The position numbers and the translations under genes were made by a program. 64,000 nt of DNA from Marinobacter qingdaonensis (GTDB lineage Bacteria > Pseudomonadota > Gammaproteobacteria > Pseudomonadales > Oleiphilaceae). This document shows positions 1 through 8,834 of this stretch, piece after piece. The notes beneath the pieces were generated by a model. The model made no database searches. It saw only the letters and a program-made list of their open reading frames with translations, and was not told the DNA's origin. Numbering within the stretch: the stretch's first letter is position 1; each line of letters opens with the position of its first letter. Where the stretch lies: contig NZ_JAYDCJ010000003.1 of NCBI RefSeq assembly GCF_034555935.1, positions 558,001 through 622,000 of the forward strand. Reading direction: 5' to 3'.

Positions 1-161
1 TCGGCCAGCACCCGGCTGATGCCGCCGCCCCCTTCCGGCCGATCCCAGGCGTCGCGGGCAAAGACAGCGCCGTCCTCCACCGCTTCCAGGCGGGCGCAGA
101 TGCGCTCCTGCAGATCCAGCAGGTAAGTTTTGACGGCGTTGATGTCGGGTTGCTGTGACAT
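1..161 (-). CDS. hemF: Oxygen-dependent coproporphyrinogen III oxidase, N-terminal part (cut by window edge)
   Basis: This is the first 53 or so codons of a gene running leftward out of the window. The translation starts [20 protein letters not shown] and contains the glycine-rich [18 protein letters not shown] segment typical of the HemF N-terminus. HemF decarboxylates coproporphyrinogen III to protoporphyrinogen IX in aerobic haem synthesis. The ATG is preceded by a good AGGAG ribosome site. It lies 8 bp downstream of tsaC on the same strand, so dprA-tsaC-hemF looks like one transcription unit, an order also known from pseudomonads. Only the N-terminus is visible, so catalytic residues cannot be checked. 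Confidence 0.88.
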   Translation of the reverse strand, partial: MSQQPDINAVKTYLLDLQERICARLEAVEDGAVFARDAWDRPEGGGGISRVLA

Positions 162-169
162 GAATTCTC

Positions 170-742
170 CTAGCGAAGCTGCTGACCACTGACAATATCA
201 AGGATTCGACTGGGCTTGCGACGCCCGCCCAGGGCGCCCGGCACGATCCGGTCCAGACGGTCGCCAAAATAGCGCCGGACCTGCCAGGAATACCGGGCCG
301 GCGGCCGGCCCGCGGGGTTGCAGGAGGTGGACACCAGCGGCCTGCCGGCGGTCTCGCACAGGGCGCGCACCACCGGGTGATCGCTGACCCGGACCGCAAT
401 CGCACTGTGGCGACCACGCACCCACTCCGGCACCTGCTGGTGCACATCCGGCAGCAGGCAGGTGACCGGGCCCGGCCAATGGCGCTCGGCTTCCCGCTGC
501 AGTTCCGCCGGCAGGGGATCGAGCAGGAACCGGACCTGCTGGATCGAGCTGGCTACAAGTATCATGCCCTTCTCGACCGGACGTTGCTTCAGATCAAGAA
601 TGCGCTCGACCGCGTCCTCGTCCCAGGGGTCGCACCCCAGGCCCCAGACGGCTTCGGTGGGGTAGGCGATGACGCCACCCGAGAGCAGGGTGCGGCGGGC
701 GGAGCGGAGCTGCCAGTCAGTGAGCGGTGTAGGCGCGGTCAT
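170..742 (-). CDS. tsaC: Threonylcarbamoyl-AMP synthase (YrdC/Sua5 family)
   Basis: The product (about 190 aa from the chosen ATG) is a single YrdC-like domain, which makes threonylcarbamoyl-AMP from threonine, bicarbonate and ATP for the t6A37 modification of ANN-decoding tRNAs. Visible family motifs are [18 protein letters not shown] near the N-terminus, the KQRP loop, GPVTCLLP and [12 protein letters not shown]. It has no Sua5 C-terminal domain, so it is the short TsaC form. An alternative GTG start at 775 would add 11 residues. Neither start has a strong ribosome site, and translation is probably coupled to dprA, which ends at 783. Confidence 0.93.
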   Translation of the reverse strand: MTAPTPLTDWQLRSARRTLLSGGVIAYPTEAVWGLGCDPWDEDAVERILDLKQRPVEKGMILVASSIQQVRFLLDPLPAELQREAERHWPGPVTCLLPDVHQQVPEWVRGRHSAIAVRVSDHPVVRALCETAGRPLVSTSCNPAGRPPARYSWQVRRYFGDRLDRIVPGALGGRRKPSRILDIVSGQQLR

Positions 743-782
743 GGTCGTGTCGTCGGCGTGTGCGGGTGGGTTCACCCCCGAG

Positions 783-1976
783 TCAGGCGATGCGCTGGAA
801 GCCTCCGGGCGCGGCGCTCACCAGTCCCTGCAACTCCAGGAGCAGCAGGGCCTGCATGAGCTGGTCGGCCGGCTGACCAGTCGCCAGACTCAGGGCGTCG
901 GTTGATTGCGGATCATACCCTAAAGCCTCAAACACCGCGATTTCCCGGGCCCCCAAACCGGCCAGGCGTCGGTCCGGCCCGGCCTCGGGCGAGGGCGAGG
1001 CGGCATCCGCCAGCGACGGCGGCCGGCACCACCAGCTGCCGAGTTCCTCGAGGATGTCATCGACGGTCTCGACCAGGCGCGCGCCCTGCTTGATCAGGTG
1101 ATGGCAGCCACGGGCGACCGGGCTGTGCACCGACCCGGGGATGGCGAACACCTCGCGGCCCTGCTCCAGGGCCAGGCGCGCGGTGATCAGCGAGCCACTC
1201 TTGAGCCCTGCCTCCACCACCAGTACCCCACGGCTCAGGCCGCTGATGAGGCGATTGCGGCGGGGAAAGTGGCCGGCCCGGGCCGGCGTTCCGGGCGGGT
1301 ACTCGGAGATCATCAGGCCCTGTTCGACGACCCGCTGGCCGAGGCGGCGATGCTGGTGTGGATAAATCCGGTCCAGGCCGCAGCCGATCACCGCCAGGGT
1401 CAGGCCACCGGCATCCAGCACCCCGGCGTGAGCGGCGCCATCCACCCCGAGCGCCAGACCACTGGTCACCACCAGGCCCTGGGCGCTGAGCGCGGCGGCA
1501 AAGGCCCGGGCGTGATCCAGCCCGGCCCGGCTGGCGTTCCGGCTGCCGACGATGGCCAGCTGGTCCCGGGCCAGCAGCTCGGTGTTACCGAGGGCGTAGA
1601 ACACCAGGGGCGCATCGTGGATATGCCGCAGGGGTTCGGGGTAGCGGGCATCCGACCAGTGGATGATCTCGATGCCCAGGCGGGCGCAGTCGCGGCCGAT
1701 GCGCTCGACCCTGGCCACCAGCGGATGCCCGGCATCCTGCCGCTGCCAGGCCTGAATGGCACTGCGGGTTTCCCCGGGCAGGCCCGTGGCCGCCAGGGTG
1801 GCCGGATTCAGCGTCAGCAGCTCGGTCAGGTCGCTAAAGTTCTGGGCAAACGCCTGACGCCGGCGCGGTCCGAATTGGGGCAGGCACGAGAGCGCCAGCC
1901 AGGCGGCAGGGTCATTGGCGACATGGGGGCGCTGGGCGGCAAGAGGCCGGGCGCCGGAACAGGGCAGGTCGGTCAC
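783..1976 (-). CDS. dprA: DNA-processing protein DprA
   Basis: The 397-residue product carries the DprA Rossmann-like core: AIVGSRNASRAG near residue 140, GLALGVDGAAHAG, VIGCGLDRIYPHQH, FPRRNRLISGLS and VVEAGLKSGSL. A short winged-helix-like tail (ALGYDPQSTDALSL) follows. DprA loads RecA onto incoming single-stranded DNA during natural transformation, protecting it from nucleases. The start is GTG, with AAGGA about ten bases upstream. It is followed by tsaC after 7 bp. A perfect DnaA box lies inside the gene at 1357-1365 and encodes IYPH, so it may be coincidental. Confidence 0.95.
   Translation of the reverse strand: MTDLPCSGARPLAAQRPHVANDPAAWLALSCLPQFGPRRRQAFAQNFSDLTELLTLNPATLAATGLPGETRSAIQAWQRQDAGHPLVARVERIGRDCARLGIEIIHWSDARYPEPLRHIHDAPLVFYALGNTELLARDQLAIVGSRNASRAGLDHARAFAAALSAQGLVVTSGLALGVDGAAHAGVLDAGGLTLAVIGCGLDRIYPHQHRRLGQRVVEQGLMISEYPPGTPARAGHFPRRNRLISGLSRGVLVVEAGLKSGSLITARLALEQGREVFAIPGSVHSPVARGCHHLIKQGARLVETVDDILEELGSWWCRPPSLADAASPSPEAGPDRRLAGLGAREIAVFEALGYDPQSTDALSLATGQPADQLMQALLLLELQGLVSAAPGGFQRIA
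1357..1365 (+). promoter_or_regulatory. Perfect DnaA box inside dprA
   Basis: TGTGGATAA matches the DnaA consensus (TTATCCACA) exactly. It is one of only two such sites in the first 35 kb and lies inside coding sequence. Confidence 0.4.
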
Positions 1977-1990
1977 TGGGTCGTCCTTGG

Positions 1991-2020
1991 ATAAAAAAGC
2001 CGGGCCTTCCTGGCCCGGCT
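1991..2020 (-). terminator. Rho-independent terminator of the LysM gene
   Basis: AGCCGGGCC pairs perfectly with GGCCCGGCT around a 5-base loop. On the minus strand the stem is followed by a run of T. It sits between the LysM gene and dprA and should insulate dprA from LysM transcription. Confidence 0.88.
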
Positions 2021-2057
2021 GTCTTGGCGATCGTGTTGCTGTCTGGGGCGTCAGGCC

Positions 2058-3074
2058 TCAGGGGTTGGTCACCTTGTCGCCCACCGACAGCGGACGCGTG
2101 GCCTGCAGCACCAGGCCGTAGCTCATCTTCTCGTAGGACTGGAAGATCATCATCAGGCCGGCGCGCTCGGACGGCAGCTCGATGGTTTCCCCGGTGACCG
2201 GGTCGCGCACCATGTTGCCGCTCTTGAGCACGGCCATGACGTTGCCCGGAGACAGGCCATCGCGCTCGCCCCGGTTGATGGTGACCACGTCGAACTGACC
2301 AATCTGGCTGACCCCGCCATCGACGGCGATCATCTGGCCGGTGATGTCCTCGTCCGGCGCGCTGGGCACGAAGCTGGTGGAGATCGGGCGATTGATGTTG
2401 GTCAGCAGCCGGTCGCCGATGCGGATTTCCTGGTTGGACTTGGTCAGCTGCAGGGTGATCACGTCGCCGTTCTCGGCGGTGACATTGCCGGCGCCGATGC
2501 TGCGCGCCTCCAGCCCCAGGAACTCACCGGTTTCCGGGTCGACGAACTCCTTGGTGCGGCGGAAGATGCCGACCTTGTCCGCCGGGGTGTCGCCCCGGGC
2601 ATAGACGCGATCACCGGCGCCGGTGATGATCCGGCCGTCTTCGCCCTCGAGCACGTAGGGCGCGCCGTTGAGTTCGTCCGGGGTGACGATGCGGGTATCG
2701 GTGAGGAAGCTGCTGATGGCGTCGAGCGGGATGGCCGGGATCGGGGTGTCGATGGGCTCGGAGCGAACCTGGGGCGACAGCTTGACCACGTCACTGGAGG
2801 CCACCTTGGTCACCCGTGGCTGGCCACCGATGTAGACCAGGGCCAGGCGATCACCCGGGTAGATCAGATGAGGGTTGGCCACCTGTGGATTCACGTGCCA
2901 GATTTCCGGCCAGTACCAGGGGTTGTTCAGGAATCGGGCGGAAATATCCCACAGAGTGTCCCCCTTCACGACAGTGTAGCGCTCGGGGTGGTCGGACCGC
3001 AGCTCCGGTGCAGCCTGGGCCCAGGAGGTGAACAGCAGCGTGATTGCCGCCAGAGCGTACAGCAGTTTCCTCAT
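2058..3074 (-). CDS. LysM-domain envelope protein
   Basis: The 338-residue protein has an N-terminal signal peptide (MRKLLYALAAITLLFTSWAQA) with likely cleavage after AQA. A LysM domain follows at about residues 33-82 (YTVVKGDTLWDISARFL, NPHLIYPGDRL), which binds peptidoglycan. The remaining 250 residues are a conserved extension without an obvious catalytic motif. Proteins of this architecture commonly sit divergently from def-fmt and upstream of dprA in gammaproteobacteria, as here. It probably acts in the periplasm or at the cell wall; the exact role is unknown. A strong terminator follows it. Confidence 0.88.
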   Translation of the reverse strand: MRKLLYALAAITLLFTSWAQAAPELRSDHPERYTVVKGDTLWDISARFLNNPWYWPEIWHVNPQVANPHLIYPGDRLALVYIGGQPRVTKVASSDVVKLSPQVRSEPIDTPIPAIPLDAISSFLTDTRIVTPDELNGAPYVLEGEDGRIITGAGDRVYARGDTPADKVGIFRRTKEFVDPETGEFLGLEARSIGAGNVTAENGDVITLQLTKSNQEIRIGDRLLTNINRPISTSFVPSAPDEDITGQMIAVDGGVSQIGQFDVVTINRGERDGLSPGNVMAVLKSGNMVRDPVTGETIELPSERAGLMMIFQSYEKMSYGLVLQATRPLSVGDKVTNP

Positions 3075-3481
3075 TGTCTAAGTCCTTGATCGCGTGCCTT
3101 GAATCTTTGCTTTCGGTTGGGATGCAGCCAGATGCCTGCAGCTTATTACGTTGTTATTCCTGATACTATAGAAGAAGTCCCGGAATTTGTGATGTTATCT
3201 TTTGTTCTTCCAGTAAATTCTACGGGGCGGCTGAAAGTTTTTAACTATCAACTGATCAGTTTGTACTCAATCGGCGAATTGTTGGATAATAACGCCAATG
3301 AATTAACGCGATCGATGGCCGTTGAATCCTGCGGTTCCGACCCGATCATATTAGAAGATGGACGCAATATTGCGCAGTACGCCGTCGCATTTTGGTGATC
3401 GGTTGCAATTGCTTGCACGAAGTTACACCGGATACACGCGTTAACACGGCACACAGTCACACAGGTCAAGACACGAGCGAC
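3075..3481. other. AT-rich divergent intergenic region
   Basis: This 407 bp stretch separates the divergent LysM gene and def and must hold both promoters. It is visibly richer in A+T than its surroundings. No clear sigma-70 pair could be fixed. An open frame at 3099-3398 (+, TTG start) encodes about 99 residues of mixed composition (for example IPDTIEEVPEFVMLSF). It has no ribosome site and no recognisable family, so I do not call it a gene. No tRNA or terminator is visible. Confidence 0.5.
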
Positions 3482-3985
3482 ATGATACTAGATATTCTCG
3501 AATACCCGGATCCCCGTCTGCGCACCATTGCCAAGCCGGTGGACGAGGTGACCGACGACATCCGTACACTGATCGACGACATGTTCGAGACCATGTACGA
3601 TGCGCCCGGCATTGGCCTGGCGGCGACCCAGGTGAATGTGCACAAGCAGATCATCGTCATGGACCTGTCCGAGGATAAGAGCGAGCCGCGGGTGTTCATC
3701 AACCCCGAGGTCGAGGTCCTGGATGGTGAACTCGAAGACATGCAGGAAGGCTGCCTGTCGGTGCCCGGCTTCTATGAGGACGTCAGCCGCATCGAGCACT
3801 GCCTGATCCGCGCCCTGGATCGCAACGGCGACGCCTTCGAACTGGAAGCCCGAGGCCTGCTCGCGGTCTGCATCCAGCACGAGATGGATCATCTCAACGG
3901 TAAGCTGTTCGTGGACTACCTGAGCGCGCTCAAGCGCAACCGGATTCGCAAGAAGCTGGAAAAGCTGCACAAGAAAAGCGCCTGA
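3482..3985 (+). CDS. def: Peptide deformylase
   Basis: The 167-residue protein removes the formyl group from the N-terminal methionine of nascent proteins. All three signature motifs are present: GIGLAATQ (around residue 45), EGCLSVP with the metal-binding Cys, and QHEMDHLNG with two metal His and the catalytic Glu. The ATG at 3482 gives the usual start [14 protein letters not shown] longer open frame upstream is not conserved-looking. The basic tail ([10 protein letters not shown]) is typical of gammaproteobacterial Def. It is followed by fmt, the enzyme that adds the formyl group, with a terminator-like hairpin between them. Confidence 0.97.
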   Translation: MILDILEYPDPRLRTIAKPVDEVTDDIRTLIDDMFETMYDAPGIGLAATQVNVHKQIIVMDLSEDKSEPRVFINPEVEVLDGELEDMQEGCLSVPGFYEDVSRIEHCLIRALDRNGDAFELEARGLLAVCIQHEMDHLNGKLFVDYLSALKRNRIRKKLEKLHKKSA

Positions 3986-4027
3986 TCTGGCTCGGGCGCA
4001 GCCCACGGGCCAGACCGACAGGCACAG

Positions 4028-4051
4028 GACCGGGTTGCGACCCGGTCTTTT
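4028..4051 (+). terminator. Hairpin with T-run between def and fmt
   Basis: GACCGGGT and ACCCGGTC form an 8-bp stem around TGCG, followed by TTTT. It could end def transcription or attenuate read-through into fmt. Confidence 0.6.
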
Positions 4052-4081
4052 CGTATCCAACGAACCAGAGACCCCCGTAAC

Positions 4082-5017
4082 GTGCGACTCGTTTTTGCCG
4101 GTACTCCCGATTTCGCCGCCACTGCCCTGACCGCCCTGCTGGCCACCCAGCACACCGTGGTCGGCGTCTATTCCCAACCGGACCGGCCCGCCGGCCGGGG
4201 CCGCAAGCTGATGCCCAGCCCGGTCAAACAGGTGGCCCTGGAGGCCGGCATCCCGGTGTTCCAGCCAGACACCCTGAAAACCGAGGCGGCCCAGCAGGAA
4301 TTGGCCGCGCTCGACGCCGACGTCATGATCGTGGCCGCCTACGGCCTGATCCTGCCCAAGGCCGTGCTCGACATGCCCCGGCACGGTTGCCTGAACATCC
4401 ACGCCTCACTGCTGCCGCGCTGGCGCGGCGCCGCCCCGATCCACCGCGCCATTGCCGCCGGTGACCGGGAAACCGGCATCACCATCATGCAGATGGACGA
4501 GGGCCTGGACACCGGGGCCATGCTGCTTAAATCCCTGACCGCCATCGAGCCGGAGGACACCGGCGGCAGTTTGCATGACCGCCTGGCCGAGTTGGGCGGT
4601 CGTGCCATCGTCGAAGCCCTGCGCCTGCTGGAGAAAGGCGAGCTGTCCGGGGAGGCCCAGAATGACGAGCTGGCCTGCTACGCCCACAAGCTCACCAAAG
4701 ACGAAGGCCACATCGACTGGCACGCGGACGCCGACGCCATCGAGCGCCTGGTCCGGGCCTTCAACCCCTGGCCCGGCACCTACACCGACCTGGGGCCCCA
4801 GCGGGTGCGAATCCATGCGGCCAGTGCCCGCACCGAAGACAGCAACAAGGCGCCGGGCACGGTGCTACGGCGCGAGCGCGACGGCATCGACATCGCCTGC
4901 GGCACCGGCACCCTGCGGGTCACCCGCCTGCAGCTGCCCGGCTCCCGGGCCCAGAGCGTGAACGACCTGATCAACGGCGGCAAGGATCTGCTGTTGCCCG
5001 GCCAGGAGCTGCACTGA
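4082..5017 (+). CDS. fmt: Methionyl-tRNA formyltransferase
   Basis: The 311-residue enzyme transfers formyl from 10-formyl-THF to Met-tRNA(fMet) for translation initiation. It begins at a GTG giving MRLVFAGTPDFAA. The catalytic SLLPRWRGAAPIHRAI region with the conserved NIHAS motif lies near residues 106-125. A C-terminal OB-fold tRNA-binding domain occupies the last 100 residues. Its stop is followed one base later by the rsmB start, so the two genes are co-transcribed and probably translationally coupled. Confidence 0.97.
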   Translation: MRLVFAGTPDFAATALTALLATQHTVVGVYSQPDRPAGRGRKLMPSPVKQVALEAGIPVFQPDTLKTEAAQQELAALDADVMIVAAYGLILPKAVLDMPRHGCLNIHASLLPRWRGAAPIHRAIAAGDRETGITIMQMDEGLDTGAMLLKSLTAIEPEDTGGSLHDRLAELGGRAIVEALRLLEKGELSGEAQNDELACYAHKLTKDEGHIDWHADADAIERLVRAFNPWPGTYTDLGPQRVRIHAASARTEDSNKAPGTVLRRERDGIDIACGTGTLRVTRLQLPGSRAQSVNDLINGGKDLLLPGQELH

Positions 5018-5018
5018 C

Positions 5019-6311
5019 ATGGCGCAACCGCTGCGGGCCGTGGCCGCCGAAGTGCTGCTGGCGGTGGAACAGGGTCAGTCCCTGTCCCAGTGCCTGCCAC
5101 CGGCCCTGGCCCGGCTGCCCGGCACCGACCGGCCGACCCTGCAGGCCCTGTGTTACGGCAGCTGCCGCTGGTTTCACCGGCTTGACGACGAACTACACAG
5201 CCGGCTGAAGCGACCCCTGCGGCCCGGGGACCGGGTCATCCACCACCTGATGCTGGTGGCCCTGTTCCAGCTGCGCTTCAGCCAGCAGGCCAGCTACGCG
5301 GTGCTGAACGAAACCGTGGAAGCCTGCCGAGCCCTGGGCAAACCGCATCTGACCGGGCTGGTGAACGGAGTCCTGCGCGCCGCCGAACGGCAGGGCGCGC
5401 CTACCCCCAACACCGATGCCAGCCGCTACAGCCACCCCGACTGGATGGTGGAAAAACTGCGCCACAACTGGCCGGACGACTGGTCCGCCATCCTCGAGGC
5501 CAACAACGCCCAGGCGCCCATGACTCTCCGGGTCAACGCCCGCCGGTTCACCCGGACCGAGTACCTGGCGCAGCTGGCCGAGGCCGGCATTGCCGCCTCG
5601 CCGACCCGGTTCGCGCCCCACGGCATCCAGCTGGAGCAGCCGGTGCCGGTGGACCAGCTGCCCTGGTTTGCCGACGGCGCCGTCAGTGTCCAGGACGAGG
5701 CCGCCCAGCTGTGCACCACGCTGCTGGACCTGGCACCGGGCCAGCGGGTGCTGGACGCCTGCGCCGCGCCCGGCGGCAAGACCTGCGCCATTCTCGAGGC
5801 CTGCCCGGAGCTGGCCGAGGTGGTGGCCATCGACGAGGCCGCTGCCCGTCTGCCCCGGGTCGAGGAGAATCTGGAGCGCCTGGACCTGAGCGCGACCCTG
5901 CACCAGGCCGACGCCGGTGACCTGGACCAGTGGTGGGACGGCCAGGCCTTCGACCGGATCCTGCTGGACGTGCCCTGCAGCGCCACCGGCGTGATCCGCC
6001 GGCATCCGGACATCAAGCTGCTGCGCCGGGAGTCCGACATCCTGCCCCTGGCCGGGATCCAGCTGGGTCTGCTTGACACCCTGTGGTCTATCCTCAAACC
6101 CGGGGGCCGGCTGGTGTACGCCACCTGCTCGGTGTTCCCCCAGGAAAACCACCGAATCATCCAGCGCTTCTGCAAACAGCAGGGCGCCGCCGTCCTCAGG
6201 GCACCGGACGTGGCCTGGGGCCGGGACATGGGCGCGGGGCGACAGCTGCTCCCGGATCCGACCAGCCATGACGGCTTCTTTTACGCCGTACTGGAGAAAC
6301 CCGACTCATGA
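5019..6311 (+). CDS. rsmB: 16S rRNA (cytosine-967-C5)-methyltransferase
   Basis: The 430-residue protein has an N-terminal NusB-like RNA-binding domain (about residues 1-140) and a C-terminal Rossmann methyltransferase domain. The SAM-binding motif [16 protein letters not shown] lies near residue 245. The two cysteines of m5C methyltransferases are in [17 protein letters not shown] and [12 protein letters not shown]. RsmB methylates C967 of 16S rRNA. The stop codon overlaps the trkA start (ATGA), as in other gammaproteobacteria with fmt-rsmB-trkA. Confidence 0.96.
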   Translation: MAQPLRAVAAEVLLAVEQGQSLSQCLPPALARLPGTDRPTLQALCYGSCRWFHRLDDELHSRLKRPLRPGDRVIHHLMLVALFQLRFSQQASYAVLNETVEACRALGKPHLTGLVNGVLRAAERQGAPTPNTDASRYSHPDWMVEKLRHNWPDDWSAILEANNAQAPMTLRVNARRFTRTEYLAQLAEAGIAASPTRFAPHGIQLEQPVPVDQLPWFADGAVSVQDEAAQLCTTLLDLAPGQRVLDACAAPGGKTCAILEACPELAEVVAIDEAAARLPRVEENLERLDLSATLHQADAGDLDQWWDGQAFDRILLDVPCSATGVIRRHPDIKLLRRESDILPLAGIQLGLLDTLWSILKPGGRLVYATCSVFPQENHRIIQRFCKQQGAAVLRAPDVAWGRDMGAGRQLLPDPTSHDGFFYAVLEKPDS

Positions 6312-7681
6312 AGATCCTGATCCTAGGTGCCGGCCAGGTGGGTGGCACACTGGCCGAGAACCTGGCCAACGAAGCCAACGACATCACCATCATCGACAGC
6401 GACGGCGCCCGGCTGCGGGAGCTGCAGGATCGCCTGGACATCCGCACCGTGCAGGGCAAGGCTTCCTACCCGACGGTCCTGCGCCAGGCCGGGGCCGCCG
6501 ACGCCGACATGCTGATTGCGGTCACCAGCAGCGACGAGACCAATATGGTGGCGTGCCAGATCGCCAGCATCCTGTTCAAGACCCCGACCAAGATCAGCCG
6601 GGTGCGCGCCAGCGCCTACCTGGCCCGGAACGAACTGTTCGGCGAAAACGGCTTCCCGATCGACGTGATGATCAGCCCGGAGCACCTGGTGACCCGGCAC
6701 ATCACCCGCCTGATCGAGTACCCGGGCGCCCTGCAGGTGCTGGAATTCTCCAAGGGCCTGGCCCGGCTGGTGGCCATTCGCGCCACCGAGGGCGGGCCCC
6801 TGGTCGGTCACGAACTGTCCTACCTGCGCTCGCACATGCCCCGCATCGACACCCGGGTGGCCGCCATCTTCCGCAAGGACCGGGCGATCATGCCCCAGGG
6901 CGACACCGTGATCGAGGACGGCGACGAGGTGTTCTTCATCGCCGGCACCGACCACATCCGCTCGGTGATGAGCGAGCTGCAGCCGCTGGTGAAGAACTAC
7001 AAGCGCATCTTCATCTGCGGCGGCGGCAACATCGGCCAGCGCCTGGCCCACACCCTGGAGAACCGCTACCAGGTCAAGCTGCTGGAGCGGGACCACGAGC
7101 GCTGCGTGATGCTGTCGGAAAACCTGCGCAAGACCGTGGTGTTGGAGGGTAACGCCGCCAACAAGGACATCCTGCTGGAAGAGAACATCGAGAACACCGA
7201 CGTGTTCTGCGCGGTCACCAACGACGACGAAGCCAACATCATGGCGTCGCTGCTGGCCAAGCGCCTGGGCGCGCGCAAGGTGTTCACCCTGATCAACAAC
7301 CCCGACTACGTGGACCTGATCCAGGGCGGCGACATCGACGTCGCCATCTCGCCCCAACAGACCACCATCGGCAGCCTGCTCACCCACGTCCGCCGCGGTG
7401 ACGTAGTAAACGTTCACTCACTGCGACGGGGTGCGGCCGAGGCCATCGAGGCCATCGCCCACGGCGATCACCGGTCGTCCAAGGTGGTGGGCAAGCGGCT
7501 GGACGAGATCCCGCTGCCGGAAGGCACCACCATCGGCGCCATCGTGCGCCACAACGAGGTGCTGATCGCCCACGACCACGTCCGCATCCAGCCGGACGAC
7601 CACGTCATCCTGTTCCTGGTGGACAAAACCCGGGTCCGGGACGTAGAGAAACTGTTCCAGGTGGGGCTCACCTTCTTCTAG
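6308..7681 (+). CDS. trkA: Trk potassium transporter NAD-binding subunit TrkA
   Basis: The 457-residue protein is the cytosolic regulatory ring subunit of the Trk K+ uptake system. It is built of two repeated RCK halves. NAD-binding glycine motifs are [15 protein letters not shown] at the N-terminus and [18 protein letters not shown] near residue 235, each followed by a TrkA-C domain. The membrane subunit TrkH/TrkI is not in this window. It is the last gene of the def-fmt-rsmB-trkA run, starting in a 4-base overlap with rsmB. Confidence 0.96.
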   Translation: MKILILGAGQVGGTLAENLANEANDITIIDSDGARLRELQDRLDIRTVQGKASYPTVLRQAGAADADMLIAVTSSDETNMVACQIASILFKTPTKISRVRASAYLARNELFGENGFPIDVMISPEHLVTRHITRLIEYPGALQVLEFSKGLARLVAIRATEGGPLVGHELSYLRSHMPRIDTRVAAIFRKDRAIMPQGDTVIEDGDEVFFIAGTDHIRSVMSELQPLVKNYKRIFICGGGNIGQRLAHTLENRYQVKLLERDHERCVMLSENLRKTVVLEGNAANKDILLEENIENTDVFCAVTNDDEANIMASLLAKRLGARKVFTLINNPDYVDLIQGGDIDVAISPQQTTIGSLLTHVRRGDVVNVHSLRRGAAEAIEAIAHGDHRSSKVVGKRLDEIPLPEGTTIGAIVRHNEVLIAHDHVRIQPDDHVILFLVDKTRVRDVEKLFQVGLTFF

Positions 7682-7731
7682 AGCAAAATCAAGGCAGTGA
7701 ACTGCACTTAGAAATACCGCTTTGGCAAGCG

Positions 7732-7737
7732 TATAAT
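7732..7737 (+). promoter_or_regulatory. Likely -10 element of the glyQS promoter
   Basis: A perfect TATAAT lies 70 bp before the glyQ start. A weak -35 candidate (TTAGAA at 7708-7713) is 18 bp upstream. The position between trkA and glyQ supports separate glyQS transcription. Confidence 0.5.
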
Positions 7738-7806
7738 GCGCCTTTTTTCCGAGTGCCCCGGCGGAGTCCGGGGTGCCACACACAGACCGATCAGTAGGCA
7801 GACGTC

Positions 7807-8832
7807 GTGACAGACAAGGCAACGAAACAATCTACTCCGGACATCAAGACCTTCCAGGGCTTGATCCTGGCCCTGCAGAACTTCTGGGCGCAGCACGGCT
7901 GCGTGGTGCTCCAGCCACTGGATATGGAAGTGGGTGCCGGTACCTTCCACCCGGCCACGTTCCTGCGCGCCATCGGCCCGGAAACCTGGAACGCCGCCTA
8001 CGTCCAGCCGAGTCGCCGGCCCACCGACGGCCGTTACGGGGAGAACCCGAACCGCCTGCAACACTACTACCAGTTCCAGGTGGTGCTGAAGCCGTCGCCG
8101 GACAACATCCAGGAACTCTACCTGGAGTCCCTGAAGGCCCTGGGCCTGGACCCGCTGGTGCACGACATCCGGTTTGTGGAAGACAACTGGGAATCGCCGA
8201 CCCTGGGCGCCTGGGGTCTGGGCTGGGAAATCTGGCTGAACGGCATGGAGGTGACCCAGTTCACCTACTTCCAGCAGGTCGGCGGCCTGGAATGCTACCC
8301 GGTCACCGGTGAGCTGACCTACGGGCTCGAGCGCATCGCCATGTACCTGCAGGGAGTCGACAGCGTCTACGACCTGGTCTGGACCGAAGGCCCGGACGGC
8401 GTGGTCACCTACGGCGACGTGTTCCACCAGCAGGAGGTGGAGATGTCCACCTACAACTTCGAGCACGCCGACACCGAGTTCCTGTTCCACAGCTTCGACG
8501 TCCACGAGCGCGAAAGCGCCCGCCTGATCGACGCCGGCCTGGCCCTGCCTGCCTACGAGCAGGTGCTCAAGGCCTCGCACACCTTCAACCTGCTGGACGC
8601 CCGCCACGCCATCTCGGTGACCGAGCGCCAGCGCTTCATCCTGCGGGTACGCACCCTGGCTCGGGCCGTGGCCCAGGCCTACTTCGACAGCCGCCGCAAA
8701 CTCCGCTTCCCGCTCGCGCCCGAGGCGCTGCGCGCGGAGGTCCTGGCCGCGGCGGACGCCGCCGATGACAAGGCCAACGGCAAGAAAGGCAAGAAAGCGA
8801 AGAAGGCACAGCAGGCACAGGGGAACGCATAA
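7807..8832 (+). CDS. glyQ: Glycyl-tRNA synthetase alpha subunit
   Basis: The 341-residue protein is the catalytic class II subunit of the heterotetrameric bacterial GlyRS. Family motifs include the N-terminal [17 protein letters not shown] and [18 protein letters not shown], then [23 protein letters not shown]. It starts at GTG. The last 30 residues form a low-complexity Ala/Lys tail ([17 protein letters not shown]), longer than the usual roughly 300-320 aa subunit. It is followed 2 bp later by glyS. Confidence 0.97.
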   Translation: MTDKATKQSTPDIKTFQGLILALQNFWAQHGCVVLQPLDMEVGAGTFHPATFLRAIGPETWNAAYVQPSRRPTDGRYGENPNRLQHYYQFQVVLKPSPDNIQELYLESLKALGLDPLVHDIRFVEDNWESPTLGAWGLGWEIWLNGMEVTQFTYFQQVGGLECYPVTGELTYGLERIAMYLQGVDSVYDLVWTEGPDGVVTYGDVFHQQEVEMSTYNFEHADTEFLFHSFDVHERESARLIDAGLALPAYEQVLKASHTFNLLDARHAISVTERQRFILRVRTLARAVAQAYFDSRRKLRFPLAPEALRAEVLAAADAADDKANGKKGKKAKKAQQAQGNA

Positions 8833-8834
8833 CC

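Noticed and set aside
3248..3469. 73-codon minus-strand frame in the AT-rich intergenic region
   Set aside because: It is Cys/Asn/Ser-rich and short, has no ribosome site, and no family is recognised.
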